A stretch of 64,000 nt of DNA from Polyodon spathula (taxonomy: Eukaryota; Chordata; Actinopteri; Acipenseriformes; Polyodontidae), in the NCBI RefSeq assembly GCF_017654505.1, contig NC_054535.1, positions 87,984,285 through 88,048,284 of the forward strand, written 5' to 3'. Positions 28,587 to 41,990 of this stretch are shown here, piece after piece (the first letter of the stretch is position 1; every line of letters begins with the position of its first letter). Below the pieces are notes generated by a model. The model searched no databases, was not told where the DNA came from, and worked only from the letters and a program-made list of their open reading frames with translations. A program made the position numbers and the translations under genes.

Positions 28587-28717
28587 TACCTGTGGCTGGA
28601 GCCTTATTAACCATTAATCATTCAATTATGGCCCAGCTACATTCCCACGAGTTTACTGGCAGGGAAGAATTGAACCTCCCCCCTCCCCCATCACTTTATA
28701 CCAGCTGCCACAAAGGT

Positions 28718-31700
28718 ATATTCATCTTTTTTTTTCCACTGTAAGAGAATAATAAATCTACAACAGCTTTCTACTCTATTTGCCATGCTTTGTAAAATAA
28801 AGCTGCAAAGCTTTTTAATAAATTAATTCCCCAATATTTTGTCAGTAAAGCAAACTAATTCTGATACCACTAGACTAAGGCTGAGACTAGGCTTATTATG
28901 GAGACTTGCCAATACTGTAGAAATTTTTTTATTCTATTTAACAAGAAAACTGTTCAATTAGTATATCCTTCAAACCTTGCCTCCGCTAAATGTATTAACT
29001 GATGCTTAAAGGAATTACTGTATGGCCCCTGGAGATGATTTCTGATTCCCTGGACTAATACCTTTAACTTGCCGACATAATAACAAGGTCTATTGGGGTG
29101 AATGGACTACAGTATGCTGAACATTCACAAGCACACAGCATTTTCCAGGCATATCAAGTCATTCGTCTTCCCAAGCACCTTGGGGCTGTGTAATCTGAAA
29201 ATACTATCAGAATCTGCCACAGGAGTCCATTGCATTACCTCACTAAAATGTTGGTGCTGAAAACAAAACTGTAGGAAAATGAGCAATTGAAAAGTGTGCC
29301 GTTTTCAGAATGCTTGTTGCGAATAGTCCAGCAGTGCAATAACTTGCTTTTGAAGTCAGTCCCAATCGTTACAGGCTACAATACTGTAAATGCATGCTTT
29401 GTTTCAGTGTGTATAAGCCCAATAAGTGAAAACATCTGACAGTGCTCCATTCCACTGATAATGTGCTCCCTGCAATGTTGAGAGGATCAGTTATATGAAC
29501 ACGTATTGGAACAAAGGTGTTGAACCACAATAAAACTAACGTTGTTGAGGTTTACTGAATTATAAGGAGAAAAATATGAACTCCAAGGCTCAAACACATC
29601 TTCAGTCTCCATGTAACACCAGTCTCTATTAATGAACAACTGCTGTGTGCCTTAAAGTGTTACAGAACACCATACAAAGTTTACAAGAAACGCATTACAT
29701 TACATTTGCTGTGTCTCGTTGTCCGGATCGCAGCATTATATATTTTTAAACATACTGCCCACTTGACATTTTTAAATCGCACATCATGGGTCATTGATCA
29801 GCATGTACTCAGGGGTGTTTGGCAAGAGAATAAAAAAATGTCTCCTAAACATCGCAGTGTATCCAGATCACGCGCCCTCCTGCAACAATGCTAGTTTTCT
29901 GTTCCCACAACACACCACTCATTCCAATCAGAGCACCAGCATTGTTGCAGGAGGGAGCATGAACTGGATACACAGCGATGTTTAAAAGAAAAAAAAATCT
30001 CTCACTGGCGAACATTCCCAAGTAAAAACTGAAAAAAAAAAAAAAAAAAAAAATTCCTAGTTTATTTAACTGTTTGAATAAAAACAAATATCAAAACTAT
30101 TGGGAAGATGTTAAAAAGAAACAGATACTGAGATATGGATAACATGTAATACAGCAAAGGTAACGTAACCTGTTTCTTGTCAACACTGCAGGGGTTCTCT
30201 AACACTTTACAAGTATACTAGCCAGTGCTTTAAAAATAATCCTCTCTCTTTCACTCCACCATAATAGAACATTGATATTTGTAGCGACTTCTGTGGAATC
30301 CACCTCAATGCGCTACATAATTTAAAAACCCTCTTTATCTTCCTGTGTTGCAGTTAAGAATTTACCCGAGCTTCACACTTGGTCCTACAGCAGTACTTGT
30401 ATACAGTATGCATGGTGAGTCCATAGCATTGTGGATTTCAAAGTGTAAATACATGTGGTGGAAGGCAAAAGATTGACAGCCAATATATGAAAATGTGTTT
30501 TGTTTTTTTAAGCATAGGTGAAAACACATTTTAAAAGGGTTTACTGCCTTCCTCGTACGATGACCTGTCCTCATAGGACGTGCGCCTACACATACAATAG
30601 AAGGGACATAGAAATCTGTACATTTTATACTTACAAAGTGTAAAAAACTGACACATCATGCAACTGTAGTTCAGTTTTTTTAAGAACTGCAGCTTGCTGT
30701 AGCATGCAAAATAGAAAACAAAATATGAACATGCAAGAGACCATGAACTCCACCTGTCTCTCCTGAAAGCCTCTTCAAACACTTCAGTGTTCATTCTTGA
30801 AGAACAGAAAGCACCCAAAAGTATTCAAATTGTACCCTGTCCCAGTTGTTTTTTTTTTGTTTTGTTTTTGTTTTTTTTAACCCACAATCGTCACCTTTAA
30901 ATTTAAAAGGTCTTGACATTTCTTATGCTGTGCTAGTTAAAATATATTTTAAAAATATATATCGTTTCTAGAACTAAAGGAGGCAAAAATAAATAAATAA
31001 ATAAAGCGGAGATGTTTCTCTTAAGAAATTAATGCAAGTTTAAAATTAACCATCTTAATAACAAGCAGTACTTTTTGTTGCACAGTACAACTAGCAATGA
31101 ATGAGTTTTCAGCAAATAAATAAATACACAATATAAAATCATTAGGCTGCTTAATTAACCAAATACTATCAGTTTTGAGTACTGCACTGAATCCCAACAA
31201 TACCAGCAGTAAGACTAAGAGCCAGTTTACACTTGGCAATAACTGCCAGCACGCAAATTGCTACTGAATTGCCAAGTGTAACATAGTTAACAAGACTGGT
31301 TGCAATACTGCTGAGACAGTCAGACAGGCTCTGACTTGGGAGCAATAAAAAAAATCAAGCATGAACACTGAGGTGAAAGACCCGTGGTGAAGGTACATGC
31401 AGTGCACTAAAACACCCGTTTTTAACTTGCTGATGTACTTATTCATTGGTTGGCAGTACTAGGAGTGCTGAAACAACTGAATCCAAAATGTCACCTTGAA
31501 AAAGGGGCTTCTAAAGAATTTAAGACACTTCAAGCATAATCATAACTATAATCATAACTACAAATTCCTTTACAGTACTAGACTAAGTGAGAAACACTGG
31601 CGCTAGAGACCTTAATATGTCAAGTGATCTTTACATTAAAAGCATCCTCCTTATATACATGTTAAAAGAGGGACCTTACTTTCCTGAAGACTTTACTATT

Positions 31701-32789
31701 ATTCACCCAAACAGAATTGTAATTAATATCTAGCGAGTCTTGTTGGCTGCAGATCTACCTCAACCTTTACCTGTCAATTTATAATATTTATTGCCTTTCC
31801 ATTCAATAATACTGTCTAGCATGGACGTCAATCACCATCTGCATCCCACTCCATCATCATCACTCATCAGAACGTTTACAACTTACTAATAATGAACCTG
31901 CGGCTTTAAGGTTTGAATTACAATACGTCAGGAAGTTTCCAACAGCTCTAAAGAGGAATGATGTAAATCTTGAGCAGAGGTTAAAAGAACACATGTTGTA
32001 AATCTGGTGTTAAATATAATTAGAAGCGTTTACAAGACTAAACTGCAAGCGACTACAATTTGGTTGTAAATATGCTGTGCATTTTTTTCCCCATAAATCC
32101 CTTGACATTCATCTGCAGCGTATCGATATGTACAACAAACAGTGGATAGCAACTTTTTGCCTGTTCGGAATACCATTTTAGAATAATGTAATTTAGGGTA
32201 CGATAAGTCACAGTAGAACAAGGTCACCTTTTTCTCTGAAGCCTGTGGAGGGAACAAAAAGTAACTAAAAAGTTATGTCAGTAACACCCCCCTCCGAGTG
32301 TAAAAGACAAAACTAAACTTATCAGTATCAACACCTGCATTGCTGAGTGTCAAAATGTGTGACATACACTTATGTATGGACATTTGCCCCCACACATTAA
32401 AAGAGCATGATTTACACTGTCCTGAATTATTTGTGGTGCTTTTTTTTATGTAAAAAGAGAAATTTAAGTTCTGTGTAAATGTTTGTTGTCAATATGCACC
32501 AGCTCCTTAAACTGCAGGTACTAGGTCCACTTCCCATTCAAAGTAATGAATGTAAATTAAAAGATGCCTATCTTCATACTACACTTTACACAGAGAGAAC
32601 AATTTCTGTTACAGTTAATAATCAATCATTTGGCCTATGTAAACTCACAAATCTAAATCAGATTCACCATAAGTTGCAAGCTAGAATCAGTTTGGGGTTT
32701 TAAATCAGATACAGTTGAAAGAGCAGGTTCAAAAGCATCGACTCGTCTGAATTTGGTCACAAATAGGAATACACCAGGAATACACTGTT
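28718..32789. other. AT-rich intronic sequence with one hairpin
   Basis: It contains the inverted repeat at 29847-29983, an A22 run near 30031-30052, (AAAT)n near 30990, and homopolymer T tracts. No gene was recognised. Confidence 0.5.
29847..29983. repeat. 46-bp inverted repeat with 45-base spacer
   Basis: Arms 29847-29892 and 29938-29983 differ at 4 of 46 positions (left arm starts AAACATCGCAGTGTATCC, right arm ends GGATACACAGCGATGTTT). Both strands contain short open frames through it, which is only a result of the symmetry. It may be a small palindromic transposon or a hairpin RNA source. Confidence 0.9.
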
Positions 32790-33810
32790 TGCAAGTAAAT
32801 GTGTATGTATATACTCCCGACCAGGAAAGGCGCTAAGTAAGGTTGGTGATACGCCTTCACAGGGATAGGCCGACTCAATGTTGGACAGAGCCGGAAGTCG
32901 TCCATCTTGGGAAAAGACGTAGCTGTAAGACTGCTGAATGGCTCTATTGTGATTAGCTGTGTTGTGTGCAGGATTGGAGAGAGCGGGACGCCGCACTGGT
33001 CACAGGGAGGAGTTTAGCAGTACAAAGGGGACGCAGCCACATTAGTACGGCCCCTTACGCTGAAAAGTAAATAGGCCGGAGAGCTGCCTGTGTTTTTGTA
33101 TTAGCAGATCACTACGAATCCAGGAGTTGAAGCAACTGAGCCAACAGAACACCCGGAGCATCTACACTACCACAGCTAAGTCACCACTGGGAGTACCTGC
33201 ACTTCCATCACCTCAACCTGTTCCTGCCCCATTGGACTTGAGTTATTGTATTGTTTATTATTTATGGCACCTTTTTGTTTGGGACTGTGTAACAGGGTAA
33301 AGGAAGATGGAGGGTGGAAAAGCTGGCCATCTGACAGACAGAGGCACTAGATGGACCAAACAACAGGAACTCAACAAGATGGAGTATACAGTAGGTAGAA
33401 TGTCCGGTTGAGACGGCCATCTTGGGGAGGTCCGCTCCACAGGTGTACCAGGTTCCTGACAATACCGTGGTTACAGCCAGAGCCGGTCGATTAGCGAGGG
33501 GCTGGCGGATTAATGGGGAGGGGACTGGCATGTAGGGAACTGTGTAGTTGAGTGGTTGGGTCCGGTCGGACAAAGTTTGTTAAGGGAGCGAGCGAGACCT
33601 TGTCAGGAGGACTGAAGAGCTGCCGCGGGAGCCAATCTGAAGGGCTCCAGTATCCAAGGCAGCAATAGAGGATCAGAAGGCAGGCCGCGGGGCAGTCACG
33701 GTGAACGCTTGACTGTGTGACCCATCTCACCACGTGTAAAGAAATCACTGTAATGTAAATATGTGCACCAAAATAATACCCAGATAAAGTTCTGAGTTTC
33801 ATTACAAGTT
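32790..33810. other. GC- and CpG-rich block, probably a repeat
   Basis: About 1 kb is clearly richer in GC than its surroundings (words such as GCCGGAAG, GAGACGGCC, GCCGCGGGAGCC). A part from TGTGTAACAGGG (33287) to GAGTTTCATTACA (about 33806) has TG...CA ends and ATAAAG near its 3' side, so it may be another LTR, but I found no matching target duplication. ORFs are short and unrecognised. Confidence 0.4.
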
Positions 33811-36800
33811 ATGGACTGTTGTGTCTTATTTTCTGAATGCCATCGAAATGTCAAAAGGACGAAATCTCACTGCCTTTATTTGCCTAAAATACAAGTAACT
33901 AGAAATAGGTTTATTCTGAGCGAACTCTATACTAAAACTTAATTTAATAAACTTATGTTTAAAACTGTGGCCTTCAAAATCCAGACCATCAAAGCTTTAG
34001 CATTCTGTTAAGGGGGAAAAAAGCACATATGAGTATTTTCAACATGAAAAAGGTATGCTTAATGCCAAAAGCCATACATTGTAAGCATTGCTGAAGTCAG
34101 ATGTCTAGCTTCTGTGACAGGCCTCCCACTGTTCAGTTCCTTAAAGACCATACTTTGCCCCCAGAAATGTCAGCTGTACAGATACACAGCTTTCCTTACT
34201 TCACCAGACAAACCCCACAAGTAATAACAATTATGCAATATAACATTTAGGCAACCGGATTGATGGATATCACCTCTAAAGGTGCATTATAAAGCATTTA
34301 ACTAAGTAGGTGTGGAGCCAAGATCAAGGCAGCATTAAGGAAACTAAAAGAGGCTTTACTGTTGCCTTTCCTTTGCACTTACGAGTAGCATTGATTTATT
34401 TCAGAGCTTTTAAAAGCCGTATGACAAATTGATTTTTTTCTTTCGGAAAGTGTTGCAATGTCTGCCCACTCATCAATCAAAAGTGGTAAGCTCTTCCTGC
34501 ATAACAATCTTTTTTTTTTTTTTTAATTTAAAAAAAAAAAAAAAAAATGTCTTTTACACCACTTTACACACAGACATCAAAAATCAGTCCATTCATTTCT
34601 GTATTTGCCGCTGAGCTACCCTTCCTTTTAATCAAAAGACAAAGGTCAACAACTCTTTATTTCTGTTTAGCGACTCACTTTTTACTATTCCTGTTGGGCA
34701 ACCGAAGCACTGAAGCTCAACTGGAAATAGGAAAGACTAATGAAACCCATTTCTCAGATTCAACTAATGCTTTTAGAATGCATGGAATCAGCAGTTTATT
34801 GTTCACATTTAAAATAGATAATATTTGGTTTCTATACAACACAACACTGTGCTTATGGCAGCACTTCAATGATTATAGACTAATAAATCGCAACACTGAA
34901 GATAGAATGGCCCAATTAGAGTAATTCTGCATTTAAAAAACACCACGTCAGCAGTTTAGATTACATATGTTTAAACAGAAATGTGGATTGCATTTTCCAA
35001 ACTCTATCAATTACTTTCACATGTAGGCACACCACCACATTGTCAAAAACCTTCAGCTGATAAAACTGAAGGAGTTCCGTTTATGAGGAGTCAAAGTGTA
35101 AAAAGCCGTTAGTCATCCAACCCGACAGAAAGCAGGTGAACTCCTAGTAAAATGAATGGGCCCTTTATTATCTTCAGCATTGTTTTCACCACTCCCCTCA
35201 TCATTGTGCAGTGGAACTTTACATTTTAATTACAAGTGGTGAACAAAACTTGCCAACAGGAAACACCTTGCTACGATCCGGGTGGTGCTTTATTCAATTC
35301 AACAAAAAGCACAAAGCAAACTCTAGAATGGCAAATGCCAACATTTTGATCATAAAGAGCCTTGTCATTAATTTTTTTTTTTTTTTTTTTTTTTAAATTG
35401 GTTGCTCAATTGTGCTCCTCAGACAACCTCTTTGAAAAAAATGTGTTGGATACCTTTCAAGATTGCTTTATTTATTCGTGCAAATGTGAATCCGATTTAA
35501 ACTTCATTAGGATACTTTTATATTAGTTTAAGCCAAAGGAAATTTAATTAAAAATTCCATTAGCCTACTTCTTCAGATGAAGTCAACAATCCATAGTCTT
35601 AAAGAATTTAATAAATGAAGCTCTTATTGAGTGAGGACCAAACAGCAGAAGGCTATGGCAATTAGATCACTATTAAAACATAATGCGCATGCAGTACAGT
35701 GCACTTGTTCAAATCCTTTATTTAACCACATCCACCCCTCGCTATACTGCAGATTCGGATATATCGCGTTCCTGGAGTTGGCTTCCATTTTTACTGTCTA
35801 ATTGCGTATGCCTTAGCTGCAATACACATAGGCACTTAGAATTACTGTTAGTTTTATTTCGTACTGCACATCACAAACAACAACAGTATACAATACAATT
35901 AAAAACAAAGCATTAATATCGTACTGTTATCATACACACACGTATTGCATAGTAACACAAAGCAAATTAAATATACTTGCTGAAGCAGTTTTTATTTTAG
36001 CCAACGAGGTGTTCACGTGTGGCAGCAATGCACTAGCGTCACAAGGCAGTGACGTCAGCTCCCTAGCAACAAGCCTCCTGTGTTGTTGTTGGGAATTGGT
36101 TCTTTCAGTGCAGTGAGTTTGTGCATCTGAGAAAGAGGAAGACTCATGAAATTAATTGGAGACTGAAGTTGATGAGAAGCAAATACCCTCCGCTGTACAA
36201 ATTAAAAAGGTGTGCTGATTTTTATGCGAAAATTGAGAAAAAGCAGGTTGCGTAGATGATTTATACTGGACCTTGACGCCCCCGATAAAACGAGGGAGTG
36301 TACAATACTTATTTGCAAGCCTATTTGTTTTTCTATAACTCTCTTGCTATATCGCAGCCCTAGATATATAGTGGATTTACATTGGACCCCAATACCTGCA
36401 ATACATCGAGCAGGTGGTGCATATGGTTGTGTAAGTAAATAATAGTCTGCTGTACAGAATGCTTGTGTTCGTTTCTTCTCAGGTTAGGTACATGATGGTT
36501 ACCTGAAAAATATTACTGCCAGCTTCTCTGGGATGAAACAGGAAGAGAACATCATCCACTCCCTTACTTGACCATCACTACTGCCAACCCTCGTATTGAC
36601 GCCGCAGTCATATATCAGCTTTATAATAGAGGCCGCCCTCGAATCAACGGCACTACCAATAAAGAAACATTAAGGTTTTTGTTTTTTTTTCCTCCCACCT
36701 ACTAAAAAAAACACACAGTAAACACACAAACGCATAACACTGGCTATGTACATGTAATGCCCCCGAAGAGACATGCACCTCAATCTGGCACATACATTAC

Positions 36801-37541
36801 AAACTAATACACACACACACAGCAAGCACTTTTTATTCTATGGTAGTACAGTTCTGAAAGAAAATCCAAGACAAACTACGTACAGAATAGCAGTCCCTCT
36901 GAAGTTCTTATAGATGGTTTTGTTTTTAGTTCATGTAATTCCCGTACTCAATCCTGTACAAATAAAAACAAATGTGCTTACTACCTATGAGAAGATTTAG
37001 TTTCGGTTTCTCATTCAGAGAAATTACAAACAAGCAAGTTACAGTGAGAAAAAAATAACCGAGTAGGATATATTGACAGAAATCAAGCCGACATTGGTGC
37101 TGAAAAACATCTACGTAACACCCCTGTACTTAACTGCCACACCAGCATTGTCCCACCCCTTAACAACACACACCTGATTCGCTGGTACAGTACTCCCCTG
37201 ACCTTCCAACTCCCACCTAATAGGAATTGGTAATTGTCACCGATAAATGTACTGTAGTCAAAGTAGGTTAACCACACACACTGCTACATACAGGTAGGCT
37301 ACTGTATTACAGAAAATAAGCAACCGCAATACTTCTAAAATGTCATAAATCATGTAATAAAATATTGCAGCTTTTGAAAATCTTAGTATTATTAATAAAG
37401 GCCGCCCTCGCAAAACGGCCGCACTCAAGCGCCGCAGTCATTTTGATCAATTTAAAAAAAACGCCAGGGCGCCAAATTGAAGTAATACGGTATTTTTATG
37501 GGATCAAAGATGTAGTATTCAGCCCTCTAAAGCCCCTTTAA
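33811..37541. other. Intronic sequence with scattered transposon fragments
   Basis: It includes A/T homopolymers (34509-34547, 35372-35394). CGCTATACTGCAGATTCGG near 35740 and TTGCTATATCGCAGCCC near 36344 look like related Tigger-style terminal words. GGCCGCCCTCG occurs at about 36632 and 37401 and GCCGCAGTCAT at about 36602 and 37431, an unclassified repeated module. No exon was recognised. Confidence 0.45.
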
Positions 37542-37935
37542 CACTGGCACTCCTGCGACCCGGGTTAAGCAAGACAAAATACATGACGGCCATTCATAAG
37601 CTGACAAAATACAAGCAGGTTTCACTTCCGCAAGGAACATTTCTGTTTATTCTGTTTAGCCATATTTTTGTTGATTGAGACACAGCATGAGCCAGGTTGC
37701 AGCAGGGATGAAGAAACATTTGCTCTAATCAACATTTGGGCCGACGGTTCAATCCAGAGAAGCTTGGATGGAAGCGTCAATAATAAGCTGCTTTCGGGAC
37801 GAGATACGCGTTTTGTTTACTTGCATCTGTCACCCAGGTCAGCCCTGCTTTATCAAAAGCAGTGTGGAATTGTGTAGCTGACACAAATGCCACCTGGACC
37901 CAGGTAGGTTCCAACCCGAGTAGAGCATGCCAGTG
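37542..37935. mobile_element. Short inverted-repeat element (MITE-like), 394 bp
   Basis: The left end CACTGGCACTCCTGCGACCC pairs with the inverse of the right end, CACTGGCATGCTCTACTCGG. There is no transposase sequence. The left flank is TTTAA and the right flank GGAAA, so the target duplication, if any, is lost. Superfamily not determined. Confidence 0.55.
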
Positions 37936-39029
37936 GGAAAGTGGCTTCAGGTCAGGGAGCAATGCACTGTTTTATATTTGGAATAAGATACTTATCAGAG
38001 ATGTGGGTTTTGAGACACAATGTTGGTTGCTGACTGATTCACTTAAACCTCTGACTCATGGAAATTATTGGTCATGTACGACTACTTTTTTGATGACAGC
38101 AGGTTTTAGCATTACTGCACAATTGGCCTGTGATTGTAAAATGCTGGGAATATACGGTAATTACAGGGACTCACTCTTCTTACAGCATTAGTTCTCTGCA
38201 GCCCACAAAGAATTATGGAGTTATTCTGTCACACAGGTAGACAAATGCATATACAAGGATTGTGGGAAGCCGTTGACTTCACATGTCAAGGTCACAGAAT
38301 ACCTTGCCAATTCTCTGTTTCCAACAATCCTCAAGATAGGAATAGAACAGATTATCCAATCTAGGTATAATTTTATTAAACAGTTAGGTAAGAACTTGGT
38401 TCTTATTGTTTGGAGTAAATCTGTGAATCACAAATAGGTCAAAACAGCCTAAAAATCACCTTTGTAAAAACACTTATTTTGTGGATGTTGTTGTTAGGGT
38501 CTAATTGCCGTATTTACCAAACTACAGTATAATCATTTTCTGTACATGGTTTATTACTGTATCTCTAAGATAAAAGATGGCAACTAGAATCACGTATTCT
38601 GGAATCTGCAGCCATTGCCTTATATGAAAACAAGTGCAGGCACACAGTTTAATAAACGCACAGTAAGTGAAAGATTATAGCCAAGTGCAATCCAAAATGT
38701 ATATCGGAAGATGGGACTGAATCATTAAATAAACGTTTGGTACAAAATCAAGGCAGTTATTGTGCTAACCAAACAGTGTTTTACAGAGAGACATGTGGAT
38801 GAGTTAAATAGTTCAATGAAAAGTATAATGTGAATTATAGTAATTCTAAACATGTCATCCTAGACAGCCTACTGTACTTTACGGAACTCTGATTCTATCC
38901 ATGTAACAATTTCAATTTGGATGTATTTTACTGTTATTTTTTTTAACTACTTAATTCTGCTAAATTCTATCCAAATCACATCAACGGGTCTATCATGAGA
39001 ATGTCATACAGAAAATGACCTCCAAAACC
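37936..39029. other. AT-rich sequence, nothing recognised
   Basis: No exon, repeat or RNA feature was recognised here. Confidence 0.5.
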
Positions 39030-39656
39030 TATGGCAAGCCAAAGGATGGATTTCAAGATATCTTAAATTGAATTGCAGACATCTCAAAACTAGCTGGACT
39101 TCAAGATATCTCAAATTCAATTTGAGATATCTGAAATGGAATTTGAGATATCTCAAATTGACTTCCTGTGTACATGCTCTATTTTTAATGGACTTCTGGC
39201 CCATTACAAAATATCTCAAACTAGACAGGAAGTCAATTCGAGATCTCTCAAATTCCATTTCAGATATCTCAAATTGAATTAATTTGAGATATCATGAAAT
39301 GCATTTAACATATCTCTTTTAAAGCTCCAATTGCAGATATCTCGAAATGGAGCTATAAATGAGATATCACAAATTAATGTCGAGATCTCTCAAATTGACT
39401 TCCTGTCTAGTTTGAGATATCTGGAATTGAATTTGCGATATCATGAATTGACTTCCTGTCTAGTTTGAGATACCTTGAAATGGGCCAGAAGTCCATTCAA
39501 AACACAAAGCATTTTCACAGGAAGTCAGTTTGAGATATCTCAAAATGAGGTTGAGATATCTTGAAATTGAGTTAGTTTCGAGATATCTGCAATTCAATTT
39601 AAGACATCTCAAAATGCATTTCAAGACACCTCTAAATGATAACTTGTCTTGCCATA
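39030..39656. mobile_element. Fold-back element: one 627-bp imperfect palindrome
   Basis: The element starts TATGGCAAGCC and ends with the inverse GTCTTGCCATA, flanked on both sides by CAAAACC (39023-39029 and 39657-39663), a perfect 7-bp target duplication. The two halves are reverse complements through nearly their whole length: TCTTAAATTGAATTGCAGA left against its inverse near 39585-39604, and TGGACTTCTGGCCCATT left (about 39198) against its inverse near 39480-39500. Each arm is built from degenerate copies of GAGATATCTCAAATT, itself a palindrome, with ACAGGAAGTCAA inserted several times. There is no coding capacity. Superfamily is uncertain; the 7-8 bp target could fit a hAT-like mover. 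Confidence 0.9.
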
Positions 39657-39663
39657 CAAAACC

Positions 39664-40560
39664 TTCTTGGTTTGTGAGTTATGGAGTGTGAAAGTTCAAC
39701 CACTAGAGCACCTTGTATAATATACTGTAGTAGCCTATTGAATATGTTATTATAAATATATTATTTTTATGTACAACCATGTTCCATGTGGTGATGCTTT
39801 TCTCAGTAACAATAAATACCAAGATGTTTGTGTCGTTCACATGCCGAAGTCAGTACAGCATTTCAAGTACTATCCTGCATACTTTTCCCCTGGTTGTTTG
39901 TAAAATCCCTGGATGCTTACAAAAACCTTGAAAAATATATACACAACATGAATGGGCTTACATTTTGATTTGACTCAATTTAGCAAATGCATATATACAT
40001 ACATAATAAATATAAAATATCAGAACCAATACTTTATTAAAATATAAACTCATATCTGCGTCTTGGTATAAAAAAATAGATCAATATCCTATATGTCTAA
40101 GAGCGTTGCCTGCAATTTTATTTAAGGGGGTTTGGGGGGTGGTGTTATTTACATATTTTGCCTTGCATATAGTTAAAGTATCACCAATTGTCTAACTGCT
40201 CCACCTATTATTAAAAATACCAGCTACAGTTCTTAGTTTGCTTGTTGCTCGCATCATGGGGTTTGAGGACAGAACTCGCAATGCTGTCATTGCGTTTTTA
40301 ACTTTCACGTTATGTATAAACCTGTCTTGTTTTGGTAGAAGCCGAGAAGTTGCAAAGGAATAATAAAATATGGAGGTTCATTATACACCAGCTTGTTTCT
40401 TTAGCATATATTATGCAAGGTCAAACTGGATACACATGCAACCATTTTCTTATTCAAGCACAAATCGGGCTTCCAAGTTTCTGTTGTATCGCCTCAAGAT
40501 TTCAAAATGCTTTTTGCTAATTGTTTAGTTACAGCCAAGGGATCAACGACATGTCGGAAA
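39664..40560. other. AT-rich sequence, nothing recognised
   Basis: No feature was recognised here. Confidence 0.5.
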
Positions 40561-41400
40561 ACTGACTTTCCTGGTAACCTGGGGTCCAACTGGACCCCAG
40601 CAATAAAATAACACATAAATAACAACTGGAGTAAATGAATGGAGGTTTGTATGTGAACACATGTTGCTTTTCCTTTACTTCTAGCTGGTGTTTGGCATAA
40701 TGTGTTGTTTATTGCTATGCAAAATGGTAAGATGACCAATGTGCACAGCTGTCGCCAAGTGAAGGCACCACTGTATTCTGGACGCTGTAGGAACATGTCA
40801 TCCGGGCACGTGAAATATCAGTAGAAAGCCTATATTGACTGTGATCCTAGCTCTTTCCGTTTGAGTTACAGGTACCTGAACACACCTATTGATTTGCTGT
40901 GTGTCACAGCACTGGAGTACTGAATGAGGGATGGTAGAACGTACGCATACAGGCAAGCCTGACATTAATGGAAAGCGCAAAGCCTGCACTTTTAAATGAC
41001 GCTGAAACCGGAGCGCTATCTGTTGACGCGACGGAGTAATAGGCAACAAACAAAACTTAGGAGCTGACTCATGTCACATGACTTTAGCTTTTTAGTTTCG
41101 CTTAGGAACGTGGGTTCAGGACATACAATACATCATTGGAAAGCTACAAATTGGTACTTTCAAACAAGCCTTGAAGCTAGCTATTATCGTGCCTGAGCTA
41201 TTCACTCAAGAACCCCAAACCTACAACAATTTGGGAAATTCAACCAGGCTAGCTGGACTAGAATTATCCTTTGCATAGTGTAACAGGATGGGTGCCTGAC
41301 AGCTACCTAAAAGGAAACAAAAATCAAGTCACTCGATCCACACAATACCAATACTAAAGCACCGTGGGGTCCAAATGGACCCCAGGTTACCTTATGAGAG
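40561..41400. mobile_element. Inverted-repeat element, possibly piggyBac-like
   Basis: Both ends contain GGTAACCTGGGGTCCA followed by TGGACCCCA in inverted orientation (40573-40600 and 41361-41388). The right end is followed by TTAA at 41401-41404; the left flank has no TTAA. GGGGTCC...GGACCCC is a palindrome within each end. There is no transposase. The TTAA and overall layout suggest piggyBac, but the family is not certain. Confidence 0.55.
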
Positions 41401-41404
41401 TTAA

Positions 41405-41982
41405 ACAAAACATTTTAAGAGTAACTTATTTTTATTATATTTGACATAACTGAACTGTAATACCACAGGATTTTAATGCACAGAAAACAAAAAAAAAAAA
41501 AAGCAAACAGTTGGTAAAGTAAGGTCGTAAGTAGCCTGCCTGTTTTTTCTTGTTGGTCCCTTGTGAGATGATCAACCAGCTGCATTTTCCCATGAATTAT
41601 TATTTATTTTTAAAAAGCATCCTCTTCCTGTGTGCATGCTGTAATGAGTTTATAAAAAGTGTCAAACACTTGTCAACATATTGGACAGTTTGTCATTGCA
41701 AATGTAACTACAATGGGGTAAAGTGCAACATTAACAGCTTGTTTGTAACATCAACCATCAAGTGAAGTCTTAACTTGTCACATTATGTTATCAGATGCCT
41801 TGAGTATGCTTGACACTACATCATATAACAAACATGGATACGATGATATGCATAACAATTTCAATTTTTTAGCAGACAGTTGGATCAGAAGTAGAAGCAA
41901 GTGGAACACTTTAAACAGTAAACCGAATTATGTTTCACAAAAACAATTTTCTTTTAACCGTTTACTAAAAGTTATCTGCTGT
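41405..41982. other. AT-rich sequence, nothing recognised
   Basis: No feature was recognised here beyond an A run near 41490-41502. Confidence 0.5.
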
Positions 41983-41990
41983 CTCTAGCC

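Noticed and set aside
39004..39277. Open frames rich in RYLK repeats
   Set aside because: They arise from the GATATCTCAAAT repeats of the fold-back element.
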